Positions 17,689 to 27,057 of a stretch of DNA of 64,000 bases are shown piece by piece. Each line of letters starts with the position of its first letter. Within the stretch, counting starts at the first letter, position 1. Made by a program: the position numbers and the translations under genes. Below the pieces are notes generated by a model, which saw only the letters and a program-made list of their open reading frames with translations, made no database searches and was not told the origin of the DNA. The DNA is from an uncultured Bacillota bacterium (GTDB taxonomy: Bacteria > Bacillota_I > Bacilli_A > RFN20 > CAG-288), in assembly GCA_949282275.1 (NCBI GenBank), contig CASDOO010000027.1, forward strand, positions 37,791-101,790, given 5' to 3'.

Positions 17689-18413
17689 TCCAAGGCAAGA
17701 TACAATCCATCGAGACGTTCGGGTCGGTCGACGGCCCGGGCGTCCGATTCGTCCTCTTCCTTTCCACCTGCCCCTTCCGCTGCCTGTACTGCCACAATCC
17801 GGAGACGTGGACGGACAAGGACAGCACCCTGATGGACGTGGACGCTGTCTTCAGGAAGGCGATGCGCTACCGTTCCTATTGGGGAAAGGACGGCGGCATC
17901 ACCGTCAGCGGCGGCGAACCGCTCAACCAGATCGACTTCCTCATCGAGCTCTTCGAGCGCTTCCATGAGGCGGGCGTCTCCACCTGCATCGATACCTCCC
18001 TTGCCCCCTTCACCAAGGAAGGCGAGTGGTTTGCGAAGTTCGAGAAGCTGATGTCCCTTACCGACATCCTCCTTGTCGACATCAAGGAAATCGACGCGAA
18101 GAAGCACGTCCTCCTGACCGGAAAGACCAATCGCATGGTCCTTGAGGGCCTGGAATACCTCTCCGCGATCCACAAGAAAGTCTGGATAAGGCATGTCCTC
18201 GTCCCGGGCTATACCGATTTCGACGAGGATCTTATCCGACTTCGCGCCTTCATCGACACGTTGGACAATGTAGAGCGCGTCGAGGTCCTTCCCTATCACG
18301 ACTTGGCCAAGCCCAAGTACGAGAAGCTCGGAATCGACTACGTCCTAAAGGACGTCCTCCCCCCGAGCAAGGAAAGGATCGACAACGCCAGAAGGATCCT
18401 GAAGGCGTTCTAA
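17685..18413 (+). CDS. pflA: Pyruvate formate-lyase activating enzyme
   Basis: Radical-SAM activase that installs the glycyl radical on PflB. 242 residues. The N-terminus reads [19 protein letters not shown] as in PflA, followed by the cluster motif CPFRCLYC (CxxxCxxC) and the SAM-binding GGEP in VSGGEPLNQ. The start codon must be TTG (17685-17687), which shares bases with the pflB TGA stop in a TTGA overlap; no ATG is available nearby. This couples low-efficiency activase translation to pflB, which is sensible because PflA is needed in far smaller amounts. Confidence 0.95.
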   Translation: MIQGKIQSIETFGSVDGPGVRFVLFLSTCPFRCLYCHNPETWTDKDSTLMDVDAVFRKAMRYRSYWGKDGGITVSGGEPLNQIDFLIELFERFHEAGVSTCIDTSLAPFTKEGEWFAKFEKLMSLTDILLVDIKEIDAKKHVLLTGKTNRMVLEGLEYLSAIHKKVWIRHVLVPGYTDFDEDLIRLRAFIDTLDNVERVEVLPYHDLAKPKYEKLGIDYVLKDVLPPSKERIDNARRILKAF

Positions 18414-18422
18414 AGACAAGAA

Positions 18423-18465
18423 AAAAGCCATCTTCCTCTGAATAACAGGGAGATGGCTTTTATTG
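18423..18465. terminator. Bidirectional terminator after pflA
   Basis: A stem of about 15 bp (18423-18437 with 18447-18461) has one wobble pair, with A and T runs on both sides. It separates pflA from the convergent lipoprotein gene at 18473. Confidence 0.85.
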
Positions 18466-18472
18466 TGTTTTC

Positions 18473-19561
18473 TTATTCCTTTTCGATGTCCGGCAGGAAG
18501 GAATAGCCTTGGAAGGCTGTTTCCTCCTTCTCGGGGATGGAAAGGGAGATCGACTTGCTGTCCTTCTGGAACGTGCCGTCCTTGGAACGGAGGTAGGTCG
18601 TCTCCATGACCTGCTCGACATCGTTGAAGTAGACGATTTCCCCCAGGATAAGGATGGGAACGTCCAGGCGTGTCGTGTAGGTCGAGGACAATAGGTCGAG
18701 GTTCCTGTCGAGATGGAAGACCAGGTCGCAGCCATGGACATGGAGCTCGTCATAGAGGTTTGCCACCTGGCTGAAGAGCTTGGCATAGTAGCGGTTTCCC
18801 TTCTGCTCGTCCAAGGAAAGCGTGATCGTGAAGGTGCCGTCCTCGTTTTCGAGAAGGTCGCCATCGATGACCGTATCCGCATCGACGTCGAAGAGGGTCG
18901 ACCCGGTGCGTTGTCTCTTCCTTTCGTCCGGACAGAGGTCGTATTCCTTTCTCGTGTCGGAGAGGAAGGTTTCCTTTTGGCTTTTCTCGTCCTCGAGGAC
19001 ATAGTATCCCCTGTGGAAGAGCATGCCGAAGGTCTCCAGGAAGCCGTCGTAGTCGAAGGTGGCCATTTCCGCCGTCTGGAAGTCCTCTGCCGTGCTTCCC
19101 TGATAGACATGACAGGATCCGGAAAAGTCGTCATAGCCCCTTAGGGCCCGCTTGATGACGATTCCGCCATCAACAAGGCCCTCGACGAAGCTCTTTTCCG
19201 GCGTGTAGTAGGTCGCCATCTTCATGTCGATGTCGTAGGGGATTCCGACGAAGGTGGCGCCAAAGCGGCTATGGGAGACGGAAAGGGAATAAGGGCTTTC
19301 GTCCTGTCGAAGCAGGGCGTGGAGAGCGACCTGGTAGGCTTTCGGGCCATCGAATTCCTTTTCCACGACGCCTTTCTGCAAGGCCGTCCGGATTTTCCTC
19401 TTTGTCTCGGCCGTCTCCAAAAGGCCTTCGTCCTCGTCCTCGATGGGAACGAAGGGTGTCGTCGTGGTGGAAGGAAGCAAGGAAGAAGAACTCTCCTGTG
19501 AGCAGGAAGCGACAAGGAAGAGAAGGGGAAGAATCAGGAAACGCCCGTTCATGCCTTCCAT
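18473..19561 (-). CDS. Lipoprotein of unknown function
   Basis: About 362 residues beginning MEGMNGRFLILPLLF, with a lipobox LVASC (lipidated Cys20) followed by a Ser/Thr linker. The mature part is acidic and Tyr-rich, with no family I recognise and no repeats. An alternative start three codons downstream (MNGR, ATG at 19552) would give the same mature lipoprotein. A longer in-frame extension reaches 19678 but would bury the signal peptide, so it was not used. The gene is convergent with pflA. Function unknown. Confidence 0.7.
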   Translation of the reverse strand: MEGMNGRFLILPLLFLVASCSQESSSSLLPSTTTTPFVPIEDEDEGLLETAETKRKIRTALQKGVVEKEFDGPKAYQVALHALLRQDESPYSLSVSHSRFGATFVGIPYDIDMKMATYYTPEKSFVEGLVDGGIVIKRALRGYDDFSGSCHVYQGSTAEDFQTAEMATFDYDGFLETFGMLFHRGYYVLEDEKSQKETFLSDTRKEYDLCPDERKRQRTGSTLFDVDADTVIDGDLLENEDGTFTITLSLDEQKGNRYYAKLFSQVANLYDELHVHGCDLVFHLDRNLDLLSSTYTTRLDVPILILGEIVYFNDVEQVMETTYLRSKDGTFQKDSKSISLSIPEKEETAFQGYSFLPDIEKE

Positions 19562-19798
19562 TTTCCGACAAACGATTGGAAATAGCCATAGGAAACAGAT
19601 GAAAAAGGCAAGAATGCAAACAAATGGGAATGAAATGCCCATGCCAAAAGAGGGGATTTCTACACAAGAAGGAAACACGTCGCGGAAAGCGCGAAAGAAA
19701 GGATATGGACGAATCGCCGTGACCGCTTCGCAAGCAAATGCGGAAAGAAGATTCTTTCGATTCGCTTGGAACCGGTGATGCTATCTTCCCGGCAAACT

Positions 19799-20350
19799 TC
19801 AGCGCGCGGACTTTCTTTTGCTTTCCTGAAGAATCTCTTCGAAGAAAAGGAGGAATTCGGTGACGGAACGATGAGAAAGACGTGCCTTGAGTTCATTCTC
19901 GTCTAGCGTGAAGGTTGGATTCTTGGCAAGGAAACGGAGGACTCCCATAAGGAAGACATGATCCAGGATCAAGGCCGTTCTCTCTTTTGGCTCGAGGTTT
20001 TCGATTCTTCGAAGGAACTTTTTCTCGATGTTCTTCTCGAAAAGATAGACAAGGGATTCCTGTTCGAACATTTGACGGATCACGGAGCTCTGGCTGACGA
20101 TTTCGTTGATTCCTTGGTGAATGTTGTCTTCTGGGGTGTCTTGACTTTGGAATCGTCTAAGAAATCCAAGGATCGATTGGGAGAGCCCTTTTTCCAGGAA
20201 GTCCTCCTTGTCTCGATAATGGTAATAGAACGTTTCCCGTGGAAACCCGGCACGATCGCAGATGTCCTTCACGGTAATTCTGTCGATGTCCTCTTTGACC
20301 ATCAGTTCCTGAAGGGCCTTGGAAAAAAATTCTTTTGCGTTTTTGTTCAT
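19799..20350 (-). CDS. TetR/AcrR-family transcriptional regulator
   Basis: 183 residues with a typical TetR N-terminal HTH: ITVKDICDRAGFPRETFYYH (about 25-44), then YRDKEDFL. The C-terminal ligand domain is not assignable. It is divergent from the two ATPase-permease genes at 20537, with 186 nt between starts, and is the likely regulator of that operon and of itself. Its own start has only a weak AAGG upstream. Confidence 0.85.
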   Translation of the reverse strand: MNKNAKEFFSKALQELMVKEDIDRITVKDICDRAGFPRETFYYHYRDKEDFLEKGLSQSILGFLRRFQSQDTPEDNIHQGINEIVSQSSVIRQMFEQESLVYLFEKNIEKKFLRRIENLEPKERTALILDHVFLMGVLRFLAKNPTFTLDENELKARLSHRSVTEFLLFFEEILQESKRKSAR

Positions 20351-20365
20351 GCCTTGATTTTAGTA

Positions 20366-20400
20366 TGAACCTGACAAAACAGCAAGAAATGTTTGGTTCA
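20366..20400. promoter_or_regulatory. Candidate TetR operator (TGAACC...GGTTCA)
   Basis: An inverted repeat, TGAACC (20366-20371) and GGTTCA (20395-20400), sits just upstream of the tetR start, between the divergent genes. The arms extend imperfectly inward (GACAAAAC and GTTTGG). The long spacing makes it a weak candidate. Confidence 0.35.
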
Positions 20401-20536
20401 GATCATGCTTTCGGGTTTTGCATCTAGAATAGTACTGATGATAAATCGTTCAGGAAAGAAAAAGCAAAGAAACTCAAAATCGATTTGTCGATTTTCCTCG
20501 ATCGATGTTGGATGACATATAAGGAAAGAGACTGGA

Positions 20537-22753
20537 ATGATTTCCATAACCGATTTGAAAAAGAACTACGACACTAAAATGTTCTCACTTGAAATCGAGA
20601 AGGTGGTTTTTCCGGATTCCGGTCTCTTTCTTCTTGTTGGTCCATCCGGATGCGGAAAGACGACTTTATTGGATTTGATCTCTGGTCTGACTCTTCCGGA
20701 TTCCGGAACCATTCTTTTCGACGGCAAGGAAACTCGTTATGACACCTTGTTCTACAGAAATGTTTTGACCTATGTGCAAGTGGAGAACAATGTCTTCAAT
20801 GGCTTGACTGTCCGGCAGAATCTGTTTATGGCCTCTTCCGATCGGGAACGGGCAACGGAAATAGGCGAATCTTTTGGGTTGGATCCTTCCGCAAAAGCTT
20901 CCTGCCTTTCCAAAGGTGAAAGCGAACGGTTGGCTTTGGCCTGTGGAATACTCAAAGATACGCCGATCCTTCTTGTCGATGAGCCGACTGCCAACCTTGA
21001 TGAGGAGACCAGTGTTGTCGTTCTTCGAATCCTCAAGGAATTTTCAAGGAATCATCTCGTCATCGTCGCCACGCATGACCTTGATCTTTTCGAGAACATG
21101 GCAGACGGCAGGCTGTCCCTTTCCAAAGGAAGGCTGATTCAAGAGAGTTTCGATAAGAAAGTAGTGGAAGGGAAAGCGCATTTCGAAAAGGATCATGGGA
21201 AACCTATCAAAAGTCCTCTTCTGTCTCTTGGTCTCCATAAGGCCTTCTCCGGCAAGATTGCCTACTTCTCGACGACCATTCTTCTTTTTCTTGCCTTCTT
21301 TTCCTGTTTCTTGGGTTCCAATTTCTACGGATTCGACCAATGGGCCAGTCTTTCCTTGGCTTTGGAGGACAAGGAGATCTATGTCTGTCGAATCGATGAG
21401 GAAAGTCTTTCTCCTGCTGAAGAAAGTCTCGCTCCTTGCCTTGCTGTGCAGAACAGCGAAAGCGGAAAATACGCCATCTATCTGGATAAGGATATTCAGC
21501 CTTTCTTCAAAGAGCCTTTGGTCTTTCCGGACGATGTGGACAATGACGAGGCCATTCCTCTTCTGATCGATTCCTCCGTTCGGTCGGAAATCGATGCCAA
21601 AGAAGGTCTTTCTTCCGAGATCGGCAATGCTTTTCCTCTTGAATCCGGGGACTTGGATTTTGTCATTGCTGGTTATTTCGACTCTGGAAATGTCTCCTCC
21701 TTTCCGATGGCAATTGCATCCTCAAAAGCCTATCGGGAATATGTGAATGAGAATGTCTCTCTCTTTGGGACGGATCGACTTGCCGAGACGCTCAATCGTT
21801 TCTATGATGGCATCGGGATTGATGAAAGGGAAAGGGATACCTACTTCTCGACGCTTTTCAAGGATTGTGCCAGTCATTCCTTCTTCCCTAGCAAAGAAGA
21901 GGCGGAAGCCAACTATCGTGAAAATGGCGGAAGTAGTTATTACCTTCTTGGCCGTTTGCCGGAAAGCGAGGACGAAATTGTCGTCAATAACGGTTGCGTG
22001 GAAGAGTATTTCTTCGGGGCGGAGAAAGAATTGGGAGAAGACTTTTTGAAGGAAGAGGGCGAGGCAAACCTCGTCATCGATTTCATGACGCCGGAAAACG
22101 CCTATTGCAAGACTATGACTCATGCTTTCAAAATCGTCGGTTGCTACGGGGTCGTCGACGGTCAACCCAATATGCCTCTTCCGTGCCTTGTTCAGGACAA
22201 TGTCCTGGAATCGCTTGGCAACGAACTTGTTTCCCTGCGGGCAGGATTTCCCGATGCCAGTTTTTCCTCCGCCTATCTTCAGGAAAACGGGGAAGAGGTG
22301 CTCGATGGGAAAATCGATATCCTTGGGTTAGGCATCCAAAATGTCTTCCCCTTCATCCAAGGGCAGGCAAGAACCATGTGGGTCGCCATATCCCTGTCCC
22401 TGTTTGCCGTTGCCATTCTGATTGCCCTTCTCTATCTCATCACCATCCAGAAGGAACTTGCCAAGGAGAATATCCTGCTTGTCCTGTGGGGCTTCCGGAA
22501 AGAGGATCGACTTCTTCTCTATCTTTGCTCCATTCTGGCGATTCTCCTTCCGCCTTTTCTTCTTGCCTTGGTCCTGTCTCCTTCCCTCTTCCATCCCATC
22601 GTCCATGCGATTTATTCCGCCTTCCCGGGAACGCTTGTCTTCTCTTATGGTTATGGTTTCCTATCCCTTGTTCTCTCCCTTGTACTTCTTGTCCTTCTCT
22701 TCCTTCTTCCCCTTCTGGTGACGAAAGGAAAGAAACATGGTCGTTCGAATTGA
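20537..22753 (+). CDS. ATPase-permease fusion of the LolD-FtsX/MacB type
   Basis: 738 residues. An ABC ATPase domain (about 1-205) has Walker A GPSGCGKTT, a degenerate signature LSKGESERL and LLVDEPTANLD. A membrane helix near 235-260, a large extracytoplasmic domain (about 265-595) and three more helices near the C-terminus follow. This is the topology of mechanotransmission transporters (MacB-like), which export peptides or lipids or sense antimicrobials. The 17-nt overlap with the next gene suggests that a heterodimer is made. Lower GC and less C-biased codons than neighbours hint at later acquisition. A divergent TetR gene probably controls it. Confidence 0.75.
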   Translation: MISITDLKKNYDTKMFSLEIEKVVFPDSGLFLLVGPSGCGKTTLLDLISGLTLPDSGTILFDGKETRYDTLFYRNVLTYVQVENNVFNGLTVRQNLFMASSDRERATEIGESFGLDPSAKASCLSKGESERLALACGILKDTPILLVDEPTANLDEETSVVVLRILKEFSRNHLVIVATHDLDLFENMADGRLSLSKGRLIQESFDKKVVEGKAHFEKDHGKPIKSPLLSLGLHKAFSGKIAYFSTTILLFLAFFSCFLGSNFYGFDQWASLSLALEDKEIYVCRIDEESLSPAEESLAPCLAVQNSESGKYAIYLDKDIQPFFKEPLVFPDDVDNDEAIPLLIDSSVRSEIDAKEGLSSEIGNAFPLESGDLDFVIAGYFDSGNVSSFPMAIASSKAYREYVNENVSLFGTDRLAETLNRFYDGIGIDERERDTYFSTLFKDCASHSFFPSKEEAEANYRENGGSSYYLLGRLPESEDEIVVNNGCVEEYFFGAEKELGEDFLKEEGEANLVIDFMTPENAYCKTMTHAFKIVGCYGVVDGQPNMPLPCLVQDNVLESLGNELVSLRAGFPDASFSSAYLQENGEEVLDGKIDILGLGIQNVFPFIQGQARTMWVAISLSLFAVAILIALLYLITIQKELAKENILLVLWGFRKEDRLLLYLCSILAILLPPFLLALVLSPSLFHPIVHAIYSAFPGTLVFSYGYGFLSLVLSLVLLVLLFLLPLLVTKGKKHGRSN

Positions 22754-24047
22754 GAAACTCCAGAAGTCGTTTCCGGAAAACGGACACGACCGTCTTGTCC
22801 TGAAGGGAATTGACTATCGCTTCGTTCCCGGCCGGCTTTATGTCCTGAAAGGGCGAAGCGGATGCGGAAAAAGCACGCTCTTCAGCTTGATTGGTCTTCT
22901 GGACAAGCCGTCTTCCGGTACGATTCTTTTCGATGGCCGAGACATTCAAGCCATGTCGGACAAGGAACGTGAGGAATTTCGACAAAAGAATATTTCCTTT
23001 TTGACGCAAGATGAAAACGACATTCCAGAGTGGAGCGTCATTGACAATCTTCATCTTGTTTCGAAGGATGATGAAAGAATCGAAAGGACGATTTCCAGGC
23101 TTGGCCTTGCCGACAAGAAAAAGCAAAATGCAGAAAACCTTTCGCAGGGAGAGAAAATCCGCCTTGCCATGGCCCGTATCCTTCTGGAAGACAAGAACCT
23201 TCTTCTCCTGGACGAGCCGACGGCGAATCTCGATGAAACGAATGCAAAGATTCTTTTCGGGATTCTGTGCGAGCTTTCCAAAACAAGGATCGTCATCGTC
23301 ATCTCCCACGACTACCAGGAGGAATGGCATCTTCCAGACTTAGTCCTTCTCCATCTGCGGCATGGAAAGATAGTCGAGGACACGCCGCCAGAAGAGGACA
23401 CGCCGAGTGCGGATTCCGGCCGTCTTCTGCGACTTCCGAAAAGGGCCTATCTGTCTCTTTCGCTTCTGACAATCCGGAAAAGCGTTTTTCGCACGACGTT
23501 GGCCTTCCTTCTCCTTTCTTTGTTTTCCTTAGTCGTCTTTCTCTTCGCCTCTCTTCTTTCGTTTGATCCAAGTCCCTTTCTTGACCAGGGAGAATTCCTA
23601 TCCCCAAATGACATCAATGCCCTGTCTTTCCTGAACGACATGGCCTATCTCATCTGGCTGATTCTTTTGGCAGGCGTTCTTTTCTTCGTGCTGACGCTTT
23701 TTCTGCTTTCTTATGCCTATGGAAGGGAGGAGAGGAAGCGGATGTGTCTTTTGCGGCTGATTGGCTTTTCCGAAAGGGAAAACTTTCTTCTTTCTTCCAT
23801 CCCGCTCCTTCTTGTTGCCTTTTCGAGTGCTGTTGTCGGACTGATTCTTTATTTCTCCCTCCATGGCATGCTGGAAAGCCTGGTTGCCAAAGCCTTTGCC
23901 TCGGAGGCTTTTCCTTTCCTTCCGATGACGCCTTTCCTTGCCCTTCCTTTTTTGCTCCTTCCCCTCTTCGCCTTGCTATTTGCCTTCCTGAAAACGCACG
24001 CCATCGGAAGAAAACTCGCCGATCAAATCAAACAGGCAAAGGAATAA
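22737..24047 (+). CDS. Second ATPase-permease fusion, shortened FtsX domain
   Basis: 436 residues: ABC ATPase (about 1-215) with Walker A GRSGCGKST, variant signature LSQGEKIRL and LLLDEPTANLD, then four hydrophobic segments with only a short external loop. The full MacB-like extracytoplasmic domain of its neighbour is missing, so the pair is asymmetric. ATG 22737 lies inside the upstream gene, with GGAAAG before it. Together with 20537-22753 it forms one transporter operon. Confidence 0.72.
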   Translation: MVVRIEKLQKSFPENGHDRLVLKGIDYRFVPGRLYVLKGRSGCGKSTLFSLIGLLDKPSSGTILFDGRDIQAMSDKEREEFRQKNISFLTQDENDIPEWSVIDNLHLVSKDDERIERTISRLGLADKKKQNAENLSQGEKIRLAMARILLEDKNLLLLDEPTANLDETNAKILFGILCELSKTRIVIVISHDYQEEWHLPDLVLLHLRHGKIVEDTPPEEDTPSADSGRLLRLPKRAYLSLSLLTIRKSVFRTTLAFLLLSLFSLVVFLFASLLSFDPSPFLDQGEFLSPNDINALSFLNDMAYLIWLILLAGVLFFVLTLFLLSYAYGREERKRMCLLRLIGFSERENFLLSSIPLLLVAFSSAVVGLILYFSLHGMLESLVAKAFASEAFPFLPMTPFLALPFLLLPLFALLFAFLKTHAIGRKLADQIKQAKE

Positions 24048-24248
24048 ACTGGGAGGATTAGCGACGCTTTTCCATCTCCATGCCTGAGAATTCGTGTCGA
24101 TTAGTCAAATGCACCACATCGAAATTCTCCATCTTGTTTTCTCAGTCCTCGATAAAGAAACACCGGCATTCCGACATACAAATCCTTAGGCCACTTTCTG
24201 TGTTTGGGCTATAATTAAGTAGATGAATTATTCGAAGGAGGTTTTTTC
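24048..24248 (+). promoter_or_regulatory. Intergenic region with a TATAAT box before the large lipoprotein gene
   Basis: A TATAAT at 24210-24215 precedes the gene at 24249, with GAAGGAGG as Shine-Dalgarno (about 24234-24241). A -35 is weak (TTAGGC near 24186). Nothing else is recognisable in these 200 nt. Confidence 0.4.
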
Positions 24249-26306
24249 ATGAAAAGAAAAAGCTCTTGGCTCCTTGTTGCCGGCCTTCTCCTGCTTCCGC
24301 TTGCCTCCTGCTCCGGCGAATCCTCTTCCACGACAGGGGACTCTTCCACCACCTCTTCTTCCGAACCGGTCTATCTTTACGATGACTATCGGCGCGACGG
24401 CAGCCTTTCCCTTGGGATAAGGACTCCCCTTGCCGGATCGCTTGGCCGTATCGGCTATGAAAGTCCGATTTCTCTTTTCTACCAGGCAAACGAAAAGAGA
24501 GCCTATGGCGACGATGCCTCCCTCCAGATATATCCTTATGGAGGACTTGAGGGCACGGATGCCCAGAAGCTTAGTCAAGCCAGCACGAATAGGCAGGTCC
24601 TTCATTCCCTGATGTCCCTTTCCCATACGCTTCTTAAGGAGACGGAAATTGCCGACATGGGAATGCTTCCCGTTCTTGTCGATCGATATGCGACCGACTT
24701 CGAGTCCCTTTCCGACGTTCCCGATGAGACCATCTCCTTCAATTCCATCGATGGGACGGCAGCGGCCTTCGTGACACAGAAGGAGGGCGAGGAAGATTCC
24801 CTTCTCTTCTATTCCGAAGGGGAGAATCTTTCGGAATCCCTCTCCGGAATCGACCTGTCGACGATCCAGATCAATGCCCCTGCCCTCCTTTCCTATCTTC
24901 AGGAACTGCTCTCGGGAAACGCTGTCTTCGATACCTTCCTTTCCAGTATTGGCGGCATCGTCAATTTCCTTGTCGAAGGCGTGGACATCGAAGTGGATTG
25001 CCCGGATTCGGACAATAGCACAATTACCTTCCGAGTCAATGATGAAGGAAAGCAAAAATTGGAAGACGCCATAGAAAACAATTTTGGCACTTCCATTGAA
25101 ATGATTCAAATTGGTGATATTTCCTTTTCTCTTTCCGTTTTCAACGACGATATCCTGATCAACCAAATCGAGTCGGCTACCTTCTCCCTTTCCGTGCGTA
25201 CTATGCTTGGTACTGCTGAGCTTTATTTCGATGCCCGACTGGACAGAGAGGCGACGGCCCTGACGCCAGGCTTCTTCCAGGAAAAGAGGGCGACTGTCGA
25301 TGGGTTTGACGCCATCTATCAGGAGGCAAGGGACTTCTTCGAGACCGTTTCCGCCTATGCGCCGTTTAAGACATCCCTCACCGGGGAGGAAGAACCGGAT
25401 TTGTCGAAGATCGACGTCTCCGATGCCATCGTCCCTTCCTTGGAGGAGGCCTCTTCGGACTACTTCTCCCTTTCCGAAAAAGCAAGGAAACTTCTTGGCC
25501 CGGTCTTTGAGGCATGCCAGGACGAAGGGAAAATGGAAGATCTTCTTCTTTCCAGGCATCAGGAAGGCGTCGATATCCTTACGGACATGATTGCCTCCTA
25601 CAATGAGGAAGGAAGGGTTGACGAGAGCAATTTCGAAACGCTTTTCGGCACCGTCGCCGATTATCTGGAATGGGAACAGGGCGTCCTCGACAATGACGGA
25701 AAAGAGGCCCTCGACGCCCTTTATGCCTATCTCTCGGAAAGAATGGACGAGATTGAAGACATACTTTCCGGAAGCGAGGAAAACGCCTTGGATTCCTTCC
25801 TTGTCTCCCCGGTCGAAGACAATCTCGAAGCTGCCCTGGAGCTCGACGACAGGCTTCAGGCCTTGCTCTCGTTGGACAGGAAATACCTCAGCGGCGAGAG
25901 GCTTGCGCGGTTCGAGGGACTTGAAGAGGCGCATGATGCCTTCCAAAAGCGACTTCAGTCTGCCGGACATGCCTATCTTGCCACGAGGCTTTCGGGAATC
26001 GACTACGAAGGCCTTGCCGCTCTTGGAAGGGAACAGGTCGTCCTTAATTCCGACTTCTTCGACAAAAGCCTCCTTACGGAGTCGGAGAAGGAGAACGTCG
26101 CCTCCCTTGTTGCACAAGAGGGAAAGAGCATCCGGCAGGATCTTCTCTCCTCTGCCGATTCCTTGGAGAGCCTCAATGCCGCCTATCTCGCCCTGGGAAC
26201 GCGCCTGACGACGCTTCGGACGACGGAAAGCACCTTCCTTGGCTCCGATGACGATTATCTTTCGGTAGTCGAGTTCTACCGTTCCCTTCAGGATACCCTG
26301 GAATAG
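24249..26306 (+). CDS. Large lipoprotein of unknown function
   Basis: 685 residues. The signal peptide MKRKSSWLLVAGLLLLP ends in lipobox LASC (Cys21), then a Ser/Thr-rich linker of about 20 residues. The mature protein is acidic. From about 105 to 340 it alternates beta-like segments. From about 350 to 680 it is strongly helical with many Leu/Glu/Asp heptad-like stretches, so coiled-coil packing is likely. There is no enzymatic motif I recognise. It precedes the Nfu genes but has its own promoter-like region and looks monocistronic. Confidence 0.75.
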   Translation: MKRKSSWLLVAGLLLLPLASCSGESSSTTGDSSTTSSSEPVYLYDDYRRDGSLSLGIRTPLAGSLGRIGYESPISLFYQANEKRAYGDDASLQIYPYGGLEGTDAQKLSQASTNRQVLHSLMSLSHTLLKETEIADMGMLPVLVDRYATDFESLSDVPDETISFNSIDGTAAAFVTQKEGEEDSLLFYSEGENLSESLSGIDLSTIQINAPALLSYLQELLSGNAVFDTFLSSIGGIVNFLVEGVDIEVDCPDSDNSTITFRVNDEGKQKLEDAIENNFGTSIEMIQIGDISFSLSVFNDDILINQIESATFSLSVRTMLGTAELYFDARLDREATALTPGFFQEKRATVDGFDAIYQEARDFFETVSAYAPFKTSLTGEEEPDLSKIDVSDAIVPSLEEASSDYFSLSEKARKLLGPVFEACQDEGKMEDLLLSRHQEGVDILTDMIASYNEEGRVDESNFETLFGTVADYLEWEQGVLDNDGKEALDALYAYLSERMDEIEDILSGSEENALDSFLVSPVEDNLEAALELDDRLQALLSLDRKYLSGERLARFEGLEEAHDAFQKRLQSAGHAYLATRLSGIDYEGLAALGREQVVLNSDFFDKSLLTESEKENVASLVAQEGKSIRQDLLSSADSLESLNAAYLALGTRLTTLRTTESTFLGSDDDYLSVVEFYRSLQDTLE

Positions 26307-26338
26307 AAATCCTTTTCCAACACCAAAAAGAAGGAAAC

Positions 26339-26347
26339 TGCTATAAT
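26339..26347 (+). promoter_or_regulatory. Extended -10 promoter of the nfu pair
   Basis: TG-C-TATAAT (26339-26347) is an extended -10 element. The ATG follows 19 nt after it, giving a leader of roughly 12 nt without a clear Shine-Dalgarno sequence. Confidence 0.6.
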
Positions 26348-26366
26348 GGCACACCGGTAAATTTCC

Positions 26367-26738
26367 ATGGACAATACACTTTCGATCGAAGAGAGAATCG
26401 ATGCGGTTCTCGAAAAGCTCCGTCCCTTCCTCCAGAGGGAAGGCGGCAATATCAAGCTGGACCATTTCGATGCCGAGACGGGCATCTGCTATGTCGACAT
26501 GATCGGCGCTTGCGCCGGCTGTTCCATGGCGTCCGTCGATGTTTCCGAGTCGGTGGAGGTCCTCGTCCTTGACGAAGTCCCTGAAGTCAAGAAGGTCGAG
26601 CTTGTCACACCGAGCGTCGAGCAGTCCTTCGACGACCTCCTCCACATGCTTGCCCAGCAGCAGGAGGCAGAGGAAGAGCTCCGTCGGGAAAACGAAAAGA
26701 GGGCAAAGGATGCAACCGGCCCAGCGCAAGGCAAGTGA
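26367..26738 (+). CDS. Nfu-type iron-sulfur carrier (NifU C-terminal domain)
   Basis: 123 residues. The NifU C-terminal domain covers about 8-85, with the cluster-binding CAGC motif (Cys49, Cys52) in GACAGCSMAS. A charged helical tail (QQQEAEEELRREN) follows. Such proteins bind and transfer Fe-S clusters to apo-proteins; clients here could include PflA, serine dehydratase and RnfC. It overlaps a second Nfu-domain gene by 29 nt in a different frame. Confidence 0.85.
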   Translation: MDNTLSIEERIDAVLEKLRPFLQREGGNIKLDHFDAETGICYVDMIGACAGCSMASVDVSESVEVLVLDEVPEVKKVELVTPSVEQSFDDLLHMLAQQQEAEEELRRENEKRAKDATGPAQGK

Positions 26739-26985
26739 CGTCGGGATCCTTTCTGCGGCAGAGAGGATCCTGTCCCAAGTCCGTCCGTTCCTGAGAAGCG
26801 AGGGCGGAAACGTCGCGACGCGGGATTTCCATGACGGCGTCCTTTATCTCGAGGTCAGCGGAGCCTGCGTGGGATGCGCCCTTGCCAGCACGGATTTCGG
26901 CGACCTGACGGACATGCTCAAACAGGAAATCCCGGAAATCCGGGAAGTCGTCTATCGCAATCCCAATGGTCTTCCTATCTTTTAG
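26710..26985 (+). CDS. Second Nfu-type iron-sulfur carrier
   Basis: 91 residues with the NifU C-terminal domain and CVGC (Cys53, Cys56) in SGACVGCALAS. ATG 26710 lies within the upstream gene, with CAAAGG just before it. The two Nfu proteins are similar in layout but not identical, and both keep the cysteines. This looks like a tandem duplication used as a pair (homo- or heterodimers), not a frameshifted single gene. Confidence 0.8.
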   Translation: MQPAQRKASDVGILSAAERILSQVRPFLRSEGGNVATRDFHDGVLYLEVSGACVGCALASTDFGDLTDMLKQEIPEIREVVYRNPNGLPIF

Positions 26986-26998
26986 ATAGGACTTTTTT
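26971..26998 (+). terminator. Terminator after the nfu pair
   Basis: A CCTATC/GATAGG stem with a TTTTA loop is followed by ACTTTTTT. It overlaps the last codons of the second nfu gene. Confidence 0.7.
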
Positions 26999-27027
26999 CA
27001 TTTTTGTCCCAAACGTTCTTTTGGCTG

Positions 27028-27036
27028 TGCTAGAAT
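27028..27036 (+). promoter_or_regulatory. Extended -10 promoter of pduL
   Basis: TG-C-TAGAAT (27028-27036), 21 nt before the pduL ATG. A short GAGG lies between them. Confidence 0.55.
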
Positions 27037-27057
27037 CTTCCTGCGAGGTATTTTCAA

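Noticed and set aside
24228..26729. 833-codon open frame antisense to the large lipoprotein
   Set aside because: Frame openness follows from the biased codon use of the plus-strand gene; the plus frame has a signal peptide, lipobox and Shine-Dalgarno sequence.
26367..26985. Single nfu gene broken by a frameshift
   Set aside because: Each frame encodes a full Nfu domain with its own CxxC and start; this is a duplication with overlap.
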